Origin: Lysobacterales bacterium
Lineage (GTDB): Bacteria > Pseudomonadota > Gammaproteobacteria > Xanthomonadales > SZUA-36
NCBI GenBank assembly: GCA_026193295.1
Contig: JAPHSB010000486.1
Location: 1 to 15,303, forward strand
Reading direction: 5' to 3'
DNA length: 15,303 bases
How positions within the stretch are numbered: position 1 is the first letter of the stretch; every line of letters starts with the position of its first letter. The notes beneath the pieces are model-generated. The model was not told the DNA's origin. It ran no database searches and worked only from the letters and a program-made list of their open reading frames with translations. The position numbers and the translations under genes are program-made. Below, in pieces: positions 5,866 through 11,514 of the stretch.

Positions 5866-8079
5866 CTAGCCGGCTTTCATGTAGATGACCGCCCGCGAGC
5901 ACTCGCTGGCGCAAACACCACAGCCCTTGCAGTAGTCGTAATCGAATACCAGGTCGCTGCCTTCCCGCTTGAGGACGCCATCCGGGCAATAGGTCACGCA
6001 ACGATCGCACAGGTTGCAGACGCCGCAGCTGAGGCAGCGCCGCGCTTCCTCGATCCCGTCCAGGCCCCTGCGAACCTCGCTGAACGACGCTTCGCGGGCC
6101 GCGATGGCCAGGACCTCCTCAGGGTGTGGCACGTGAGCTTCGAAATGCTGTAGCCGCATCCGATCGGCCCGTACTACCGAGTCTTCCGTCGGCGGTTCGC
6201 GGTACAACTTCTCTCCGCTGAAGCGTTCGTGCAACCGCAGGGCCATGTCCCGACCGCAGCCGATGGCGGCGGTCACCGTACCCTCGTTGGTCAGCAAATC
6301 TCCAGCCGGGTAGACCGGCGCCCCTCCGCTGCTGTCCACGGGCTGCGTCCTGGACAGTGTGGCGCCGGCAGGTAAAAGCGAAAGGTCGGCCGCCTGGCCG
6401 ACGGCCAGTATGACCCGGTCACAGGGCAGTTCGAACGCCGAATTCGGCACGACCATCGGGCGGCGCCGGCCGCTATCGTCCTGTTCACCCAGCTCCATGC
6501 GCTCGCAGGTCAGCAACCGCTTATCGCCATCGCGTGAAATCCGCACAGGGGAACAGAGAAAGTCGATCGCGATGCCCTCGTCGAACGCATCGTCCACTTC
6601 TTCGGGAATGGCCGGCATTTCCTGTCGCGTGCGTCGGTAAACGATGCGCACGCTGGCAGCGCCGAGGCGGTGTGCCGAGCGCGCGGCGTCCACGGCCGTA
6701 TTGCCGCCGCCGACGACTATGACGTCCTCGCCGCTGACCTGGATGTCGTTGCGGCGTGCCTGGTCGAGGAACTCGATGCCCTGCACGACGCGACCCTCGC
6801 CCGAACCGAGGTCCGTCCCCAGGTCCAGCGACGTCAGGCGCTGCAGGCCAGTCGCCGCCAGCACGGCGTCGAATTCGCGGGTCAGCGCCTTCAACCGCTG
6901 ATGGTCGATGCGCCGGTCCAGCCGCGTCTCGATACCCAGCTCGAGGATGCGCTTGATGTCGAGGTCCAATGCCTGCCGCGGCAGCCGATAAACAGGGATT
7001 CCGGTACGCATCAGCCCACCGAGTTCGGTGGCGGCATCGATCAGTGTAACGCGGTAACCGAGCCGCGCCAGGTGATAGGCGCCGGACAAACCGGCCGGGC
7101 CCGCGCCCACCACCGCTACCCTTTCGGACCGCGGCGCCGCGACCGCTACGCGAGCCGCACCGTGATCACCCGCATAGCGCTCGAGGGCGCGCACGTTGAC
7201 CGGTCCTTCCAATTGGGCCCGGTTGCACTGCTGCATGCAGAAACCGGGGCATACCCGCCCACAGACCGAAGGCAGGGGCGAAGTCTCGAGCAAAATACCC
7301 AATGCGCGGTCGACGTCCCCGCCGTTCAGCGCAGCGAGGAACCCCTGCACGTCATTGCCCGCCGGGCAGATGAAATTGCAGGGTGGCGTCGCGTTTTCAC
7401 GAATGGGCTGCTGGTTGGCCCATTGGCCCGTCTGGATCAGTGGCGGCGCACCGGTGTTACCCTCGATCAGGCCGGCCTGGCGCCTGTGCGGTTGCAGCGG
7501 CGGATGGGGCTCGCCGGGTAGCGGTTCCTGCTGCTGGGTACGGACAGCCTCCCAGGCTTCACGGGCAGCCAATACGTTGCCGCCGTGAAAACCGAATTCC
7601 TCGAACGCAGCCAGCACCGAATCCATGTTCAGTCCGAGAAGTCGAGCGGCTGCGCCGGCCAGCGCCGTGTTCACGATCGGAACCGCACGCGAACCCAGGC
7701 CATGCTTCACGGCAATTGAAGCGGCGTCGACCGTCGCGATCCGGAACGCGGCGACGCGCTCCTGGCCGGCATAGTGCGCCGGCGGTTTCTCGCAGTTCAG
7801 GAGGATCCAGCCGCCCGGCTTGAGGCCGGACAGGATCACCGGTGAAATCAGCGTGGGATCGAGCACAACCAGGTGGTCAGGTTCGTAGATCTGATTGGGG
7901 TTGTGGATCGGTTCGTCATCGCAACGCAAAAATGCCTGCACCGGCGCACCGGACCGCTCCGCGGCATACACGCCAAAGGCCTGGACCGACCGGCCTTCAC
8001 GATGCTCGGCCGCGGCCAGGATCTTCGCGAGCGTCACGCCGCCCTGCCCGCCCCGTCCATGAATGCGGATCTCGATCAT
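5866..8079 (-). CDS. Fused 2-oxoacid oxidoreductase gamma subunit, GltD-like FAD/NAD(P) oxidoreductase and ferredoxin
   Basis: One 737-residue protein joins three functions normally on separate chains. Residues 1 to about 185 are the gamma (PorG) domain, beginning MIEIRIHGRGGQGG. A proline/glutamine-rich linker covers about 186-230. Residues about 234-620 resemble the GltD / dihydropyrimidine dehydrogenase oxidoreductase: cysteines 234, 238, 273, 277, 281 and 285 for Fe-S clusters, the FAD site VAVVGAGPAG (321-330), the NAD(P) site VIVVGGGNTAVDAA (453-466) followed by YRRTRQEMPA, and VYPAGD near 589. The C-terminus is a 2[4Fe-4S] ferredoxin: Cys688/691/694/698 and Cys717/720/723/727, plus Cys682 and Cys685. 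The YRR after the second Rossmann motif resembles NADPH-binding GltD, so NADPH is favoured. It is first in the operon and should carry electrons between NAD(P)H and the TPP subunits. The ribosome binding site is weak (AAGGG one base from the ATG). Confidence 0.92.
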   Translation of the reverse strand: MIEIRIHGRGGQGGVTLAKILAAAEHREGRSVQAFGVYAAERSGAPVQAFLRCDDEPIHNPNQIYEPDHLVVLDPTLISPVILSGLKPGGWILLNCEKPPAHYAGQERVAAFRIATVDAASIAVKHGLGSRAVPIVNTALAGAAARLLGLNMDSVLAAFEEFGFHGGNVLAAREAWEAVRTQQQEPLPGEPHPPLQPHRRQAGLIEGNTGAPPLIQTGQWANQQPIRENATPPCNFICPAGNDVQGFLAALNGGDVDRALGILLETSPLPSVCGRVCPGFCMQQCNRAQLEGPVNVRALERYAGDHGAARVAVAAPRSERVAVVGAGPAGLSGAYHLARLGYRVTLIDAATELGGLMRTGIPVYRLPRQALDLDIKRILELGIETRLDRRIDHQRLKALTREFDAVLAATGLQRLTSLDLGTDLGSGEGRVVQGIEFLDQARRNDIQVSGEDVIVVGGGNTAVDAARSAHRLGAASVRIVYRRTRQEMPAIPEEVDDAFDEGIAIDFLCSPVRISRDGDKRLLTCERMELGEQDDSGRRRPMVVPNSAFELPCDRVILAVGQAADLSLLPAGATLSRTQPVDSSGGAPVYPAGDLLTNEGTVTAAIGCGRDMALRLHERFSGEKLYREPPTEDSVVRADRMRLQHFEAHVPHPEEVLAIAAREASFSEVRRGLDGIEEARRCLSCGVCNLCDRCVTYCPDGVLKREGSDLVFDYDYCKGCGVCASECSRAVIYMKAG

Positions 8080-8397
8080 GCCCTTAAGCTACGCCTGATC
8101 CGTCGACACATGAATGATGAAAATCACAAACTGGGCAGATTAATCTCAGCCACGGAACCGATCAAAAAACAGCGGTCTAACTCAGGGTAAGAAGCAAAGT
8201 AATCGCAAACCCTGGGTGCGGGCATTTTGTGCTGACCAGGGTCGCTCTGCGGGGACGCATCAAGGCACGCAACGCAGGGCATAGCACGGCCATGTCCAAG
8301 GAGCAGTAACGCAGAGGCGGCGCTGCAGAGCGGCACCCCGAACGGGGCGCGCAAGCGCTGATTAGTGTAAAATGCCCGCACTCGAGATTTAAACCAC
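8080..8397. other. Intergenic region between the por operon and tmRNA, with an imperfect inverted repeat
   Basis: No convincing gene is seen in these 318 bases between two divergent transcription units. It should hold the minus-strand promoter of the oxidoreductase operon and the plus-strand promoter of tmRNA. An imperfect inverted repeat is visible: GGGTCGCTCTGC at 8239-8250 pairs with GCAGAGCGGCACCC at 8325-8338 (two unpaired bases), enclosing about 74 bases. A 10-bp palindrome AGATTAATCT lies at 8137-8146 but is short enough to be chance. The overlapping short open frames have no family resemblance. Confidence 0.5.
8366..8373 (+). promoter_or_regulatory. Putative tmRNA promoter (-10)
   Basis: TGTAAAAT contains a -10-like TAAAAT at 8368-8373. 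Transcription would begin near 8380, about 18 bases before the mature tmRNA 5' end, consistent with RNase P removal of a short leader. No clear -35 box is seen at the usual spacing. Confidence 0.4.
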
Positions 8398-8758
8398 GGG
8401 GGCGACCTGGATTCGACGTGGGTAGCGAAACCCGAGGTGCATGCCGAGCTGCAAACAACTCGTAAAACTGATTGCAAAACTTTAGTTGCCAACGACGACA
8501 ACTACGCACTAGCAGCTTAAACACCTGCATAGCGCCTTCCGCCCGGTTTCGTGCCCATACGACCGGATCACGGGAGTCACCCTATATGGGATCGCGATGA
8601 AGCGCGCCTGGCGCGGATTCGTTAAAACCTTACCAGGCTCGTTGCCGGTTTTCCCTGCCTGTCGGGTAGCCTGCGATTAAATAAATAGACCGGATAAGCA
8701 TGTAGAGCCAAAGGCGGAGTACTTGCGGACGCGGGTTCGATTCCCGCCGCCTCCACCA
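8398..8758 (+). ncRNA. ssrA: Transfer-messenger RNA (tmRNA), one-piece
   Basis: tmRNA rescues ribosomes stalled on mRNAs without a stop codon and adds a degradation tag, working with SmpB. The 361-base gene is complete. The 5' end GGGGGCG (8398-8404) pairs with CGCCTCC near the 3' end to form the seven-base-pair acceptor stem, followed by the discriminator A and an encoded CCA ending at 8758. The characteristic GGATTCGACG block follows the 5' end, and the T-arm GCGGGTTCGATTCCCGC lies at the 3' end. The tag frame at 8488-8520 encodes ANDDNYALAA and a TAA stop. A Rho-independent terminator begins six bases after the CCA. The gene is a single piece, not the permuted two-piece form. Confidence 0.97.
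8488..8520 (+). other. tmRNA proteolysis-tag reading frame (ANDDNYALAA)
   Basis: The resume codon GCC at 8488 starts a ten-codon frame ending in TAA at 8518-8520, preceded by TTAGTT as in other tmRNAs. The tag differs from the E. coli ANDENYALAA by Asp for Glu at position 4. The ALAA end recognised by ClpXP and ClpAP is kept. Confidence 0.93.
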
Positions 8759-8759
8759 A
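8743..8759 (+). repeat. Direct repeat copy 1: 3' end of tmRNA
   Basis: This 17-base copy spans the 3' side of the T-arm, the 3' acceptor strand and the CCA of the tmRNA gene. The same 17 bases recur exactly at 8888-8904, 145 bases downstream in the same orientation. tmRNA 3' ends are common tyrosine-integrase attachment sites, so the pair may be an att footprint. Confidence 0.7.
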
Positions 8760-8763
8760 TAAC

Positions 8764-8793
8764 AAACCCCGGGCTGCAAGCCTGGGGTTTTTT
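8764..8793 (+). terminator. Rho-independent terminator of tmRNA
   Basis: AAACCCCGGGC at 8764-8774 pairs with GCCTGGGGTTT at 8780-8790 (one G-T wobble) around a five-base loop, and the stem runs into six T residues (8788-8793). It begins six bases after the tmRNA CCA. Confidence 0.9.
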
Positions 8794-8899
8794 ATTGCGT
8801 GGGGGTTCAGGGCATCGACTGCGAAGCGTTCGATTCCATTGGACAGGGAGGTCCTGGTGCCGCGGAGGGCAGGACGCCCGGGAGCGGCCCGCCGCCTCC
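8794..8899. other. Non-coding spacer between tmRNA terminator and second 3'-end copy
   Basis: No gene is recognised. The stretch ends in the second copy of the tmRNA 3' end and also holds GTTCGATTCC at 8829-8838, the same ten bases as in the tmRNA T-arm. No acceptor, D-arm or anticodon structure forms here, so it is not an intact tRNA. It looks like the residue of a duplication or excised insertion. Confidence 0.45.
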
Positions 8900-8904
8900 A
8901 CCAA
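8888..8904 (+). repeat. Direct repeat copy 2: duplicated tmRNA 3' end
   Basis: This is an exact 17-base repeat of the tmRNA 3' end (see 8743-8759) with no tmRNA body attached. As after the real gene, it is followed at once by an A-rich, hairpin-forming terminator-like sequence, so the duplicated unit seems to be the 3' end plus terminator. Confidence 0.7.
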
Positions 8905-8940
8905 CACAAAAGCCACCCATCGGGTGGTTTTTGTGTTGGT
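8900..8940. terminator. 19-bp hairpin, likely bidirectional terminator
   Basis: Bases 8900-8918 pair with 8922-8940 over 19 base pairs (one G-T wobble) around a three-base loop. Each arm has an A-tract on one side and a T-tract on the other, so both strands give a GC stem core followed by T-rich sequence. It lies between tmRNA and the 3' end of the convergent kdpE-like gene at 8966, the right place to end transcription from both sides. Confidence 0.8.
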
Positions 8941-8965
8941 CGGCGTGGTGTGGATGAGATGTGCG

Positions 8966-9691
8966 TCAGGGCTGAATCGCCAGGCGGTAGCCGACACCCT
9001 GTACCGTGACGATAAAGCGCGGGTGGGTCGGGTCATCCCGCAGTTTCTGCCGCAGTTGCCCCATCAGCACCCGCAGGTAATGGGTTTCGTTCTGCTGCGC
9101 AGGCCCCCATACCTCCCGCAGGATTTGCTGGTGAGTCAGCACCTGAGCGGGGTGGGAAATCAACAGCCGCAGGAGTTCATATTCTTTCTTCGACAGGTGG
9201 ACCGCTGCTCCGTCAACCTTAACCTCCCGCTGCAACAGGTCGACCTGCAGCCCGTCTGATTCGAACAGCGGTTGGGCCGCGTGCGTAGCCTGGCTGCCGC
9301 GCAACACCGAGCGGATTCGAGCCATCAGTTCATTGATTCCGAATGGCTTCGTGACATAGTCGTTGGCACCGGCATCCAACGCCCGGACTTTTTCTGATTC
9401 CGAGGCGCGCACCGACAGCACGATAACGGGTACCTCTGACCATTCGCGGAGACGTGCGATAAAATCCTGCCCGTCCAGATCCGGCAGGCCCAGGTCCAGG
9501 ATCACGAGTTCCGGCTGGTGACTGGCGCACAGCGCCAGCCCATCTTCACCGAGGCGAGCCTCGAGTACTGTATAACCATGCGCCTGCAGGCTGATGCGCA
9601 GGAACTTGCGGATTTGCGCTTCATCCTCGACGATCAGGATTTTGGCCTCAGCCGCATTGTCCGATCCGGCGTCCATGATCTCCGTGCTCAT
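8966..9691 (-). CDS. kdpE: KdpE-like response regulator (OmpR family)
   Basis: A 241-residue two-component response regulator that should bind DNA when phosphorylated by the adjacent kinase. The receiver domain has the acidic pair Glu22-Asp23, phospho-acceptor Asp66 in LVILDLGLPD and Lys115 in VTKPF. The C-terminal winged helix ends in THYLRVLMGQLRQKL and GVGYRL, a pattern typical of KdpE rather than other OmpR-family members. I chose the ATG at 9691 because it overlaps the kinase stop as ATGA and gives the normal KdpE length; an upstream in-frame start at 9796 would add 35 unconserved residues inside the kinase gene. The gene is second in a kinase-regulator operon. There is no kdpFABC in the window, and trkHA lies divergent to the operon, so Trk uptake is the likely target (inference). 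Confidence 0.9.
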   Translation of the reverse strand: MSTEIMDAGSDNAAEAKILIVEDEAQIRKFLRISLQAHGYTVLEARLGEDGLALCASHQPELVILDLGLPDLDGQDFIARLREWSEVPVIVLSVRASESEKVRALDAGANDYVTKPFGINELMARIRSVLRGSQATHAAQPLFESDGLQVDLLQREVKVDGAAVHLSKKEYELLRLLISHPAQVLTHQQILREVWGPAQQNETHYLRVLMGQLRQKLRDDPTHPRFIVTVQGVGYRLAIQP

Positions 9692-11220
9692 TCCTTGTCG
9701 TAAATGGGCAGGGTGATACGCATGCAGGTGCCCCGCCCATTGGGTCCCTCCAGGGCAACGACTTCGCCATGGTGCGCCCCGACCATGCCGCGGCATATGG
9801 TCAAACCCAGGCCGGTTCCCTGGTGTTTGCCGCGGTCCCCGTGCTGCGCCGAGTAGAACATGTCGAAAATCAATTCCCTCTCGCTTTCCGGTATTCCGGG
9901 CCCTTCGTCACACACGTCGATCTCCACGACGGCGCCCTGGGCCCGCGCCGACACCGTGATACGCCCATTGTCGGGAGAATAGCGAATTGCGTTATCCAGC
10001 AAGTTGACCAGCGCCTGCTCGATCAGGACTCCGTGAATCCATAACAGGGGCACGGCCGGCGCGACATCGATTTCGACCTCCAGTCCCCGGAAGTCGCTAC
10101 GCAGTCTGTTCAGGGCACTGGAAACGGTGTCATGGAGGTCGACCCAGTCGCGCCTGAGTTTCAGCCCGCCCTGTCCGATCCGCGTCATGTCCAGCAGGTT
10201 CTGGATGTGCCGGTCGAGCCGTTGCGATTCTTCTACCACGGTCTCGAGTAACTCCCTGCGATCATCGGGGCTGATCGAATCGCCATACTCGAGCAGGCTC
10301 GTGGTCGAACCGATAATCGAGGCCAGCGGCGTGCGCAAGTCGTGTGACACCGATGACAGCAGTGCGGAACGCAGCTGTTCCGTCTCGTAGACGACGCGGG
10401 TTTCCTCGAGGTCCTCGACCAGCCGGGTCCGCTCGAGGGCGACCCCTGCCTGTTCACACAGGCTTTGCACGGAATCCATCTGTTCCGAATCCAATTCGCC
10501 CTGAATGGCAATCAGGCCCATTTGTTCCCGGCTGGTCGCCAACAGGAAAAAGGTCCATGGTGCGATACTGAATGGTTGCGTGGCTTTGCTCAACCATGCT
10601 GTTTCAATCTCGTCAGGCGCCAAATCCGAAGGCTGGCCCGCCTCAAATTTCACAGTGGGCGTCTTTCCGGCATCCGATAGCAGGACCCACACCGCCCGTC
10701 CCAGGGACTTGTTGAGATGTTGCGCCAGGGCCTCCGGCACCGCTGCTGTCCCAGCCGCTGAAGACATCTGTCGACTGAAGTCATAGAGCTCTGACATTCG
10801 CTGCAGTGAGTGCTGCCGCATACTGACTTCCCGGTACATGCGGGCAGCAAGGTTGCCGGTAATCGCGGCGATCACCAGGAAAAACGCCAATGTGGCGACA
10901 TCGCCGTCGTTAGCAACCTGCAGCGTGAAGTACGGCTTGGTAAAGAAATAGTTGAACGCCAGAAAGCTGAGCACGCTGGCCAGCAGCGAAGGTCCCAGGC
11001 CGCTGCGGGCCGCCACCATCAGCACGCCCGTCAGAAACAGCAGCGACAGATTTGCATGCGGCATCAGGCGGTGCAGCAGGAAAGCCAGCCCCACGGTAAC
11101 CAGCACCGCGGCCGCGGCGCCAGCGTAGGCAGCGACTCTCTTAGCGGATCTGCTCATTCGAAATGCCGCTACCCCAGGTGATGCCGCCCTCGGACCTGCC
11201 GAAAGCGATGAAGAAACCAT
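9688..11220 (-). CDS. kdpD: Short KdpD-like sensor histidine kinase lacking the N-terminal KdpD domain
   Basis: This membrane kinase should phosphorylate the downstream KdpE-like regulator. From the ATG at 11220 it has 510 residues. Four closely spaced transmembrane segments (roughly 33-51, 57-73, 76-91, 108-124) match the KdpD membrane domain. A GAF-like region (about 150-270), HisKA with His293 in SVSHDLRTP, and an ATPase domain follow: Asn410 in NLLDNAIRYSP, DEGPGIP near 438 and GTGLGL at 468-473. E. coli KdpD is about 890 residues; the cytoplasmic KdpD and universal-stress-like domains ahead of the membrane part are absent here and are not encoded upstream. The ATG at 11220 is chosen because GAGG lies seven bases before it; a TTG at 11262 would add 14 residues but has its Shine-Dalgarno too close. 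Confidence 0.88.
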   Translation of the reverse strand: MVSSSLSAGPRAASPGVAAFRMSRSAKRVAAYAGAAAAVLVTVGLAFLLHRLMPHANLSLLFLTGVLMVAARSGLGPSLLASVLSFLAFNYFFTKPYFTLQVANDGDVATLAFFLVIAAITGNLAARMYREVSMRQHSLQRMSELYDFSRQMSSAAGTAAVPEALAQHLNKSLGRAVWVLLSDAGKTPTVKFEAGQPSDLAPDEIETAWLSKATQPFSIAPWTFFLLATSREQMGLIAIQGELDSEQMDSVQSLCEQAGVALERTRLVEDLEETRVVYETEQLRSALLSSVSHDLRTPLASIIGSTTSLLEYGDSISPDDRRELLETVVEESQRLDRHIQNLLDMTRIGQGGLKLRRDWVDLHDTVSSALNRLRSDFRGLEVEIDVAPAVPLLWIHGVLIEQALVNLLDNAIRYSPDNGRITVSARAQGAVVEIDVCDEGPGIPESERELIFDMFYSAQHGDRGKHQGTGLGLTICRGMVGAHHGEVVALEGPNGRGTCMRITLPIYDKE

Positions 11221-11268
11221 AACCGGGCCTCGTGCGTGCGCCGGGCCGTCAGAGAATATCAAACTCCT

Positions 11269-11293
11269 GTAAGAATCTTACGACTTCTTTACG
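11269..11293. promoter_or_regulatory. Candidate KdpE-like operator: palindrome and tandem TTACG repeat
   Basis: GTAAGAATCTTAC at 11269-11281 is a 6+1+6 palindrome. It overlaps a direct repeat, CTTACG at 11277-11282 and TTTACG at 11288-11293, with an 11-base period. OmpR-family regulators typically bind two direct half-sites about one helical turn apart. The repeat abuts the -35 box of the predicted trkH promoter, the usual activator position. Binding by this regulator is inferred. Confidence 0.4.
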
Positions 11294-11321
11294 TGACCGG
11301 AAAACTCCAGGAAAAGATAAT
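11293..11321 (+). promoter_or_regulatory. Predicted sigma-70 promoter for trkHA
   Basis: A -35 box GTGACC (11293-11298, four of six consensus) and a -10 box GATAAT (11316-11321, five of six) are separated by 17 bases. The start would be near 11328, giving a leader of about 187 bases before the trkH ATG. The imperfect -35 next to a direct repeat fits an activator-dependent promoter. Confidence 0.5.
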
Positions 11322-11514
11322 TTGCGTATCCGGAATCCAATAGAAGAATACTACCGTTCCTGAAACTGGCGTTCGGTGCCCGCTATGTACGACACGATGG
11401 CATGCCCCGCCGGGTGTGCTCCAACCACCCCATTCGTCATGCCGATGAATCCCCGGTTCGGACAGTCTTGCCGTGCCGAGGGCCTCCAGACGCGCCGGCG
11501 AAGCGGTTTCTGAC

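Larger units (their letters stand above)
11221..11514. other. Divergent intergenic region between kdpD-like kinase and trkH
   Basis: These 294 bases separate two divergent operons and must carry both promoters. The kinase-proximal part (11269-11321) holds a 13-base palindrome, a tandem TTACG repeat and a trkH promoter, listed separately. From about 11328 to 11514 there is a long trkH leader in which I see no known riboswitch, gene or strong hairpin. A GTG at 11473 in frame with trkH could extend that protein by 14 residues. Confidence 0.5.

Noticed and set aside
8137..8146. Palindrome AGATTAATCT upstream of the por operon as an operator
   Set aside because: A single 10-bp perfect palindrome is expected by chance about once per kilobase, and no second copy or matching regulator is seen.
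8829..8838. A T-arm-like GTTCGATTCC downstream of tmRNA as part of a second tRNA gene
   Set aside because: The flanking bases do not pair into a T-stem, and no acceptor, D or anticodon arm can be formed around it.
8622..9036. Minus-strand frames antisense to tmRNA (95 and 119 codons)
   Set aside because: These are antisense to a structured RNA and its terminators, a common source of spurious gene calls.
8723..9259. A 178-codon plus-strand frame crossing the tmRNA 3' end and the kdpE-like gene
   Set aside because: It begins inside tmRNA and runs through two hairpins and antisense to a well-supported response regulator. The product has no recognisable features.
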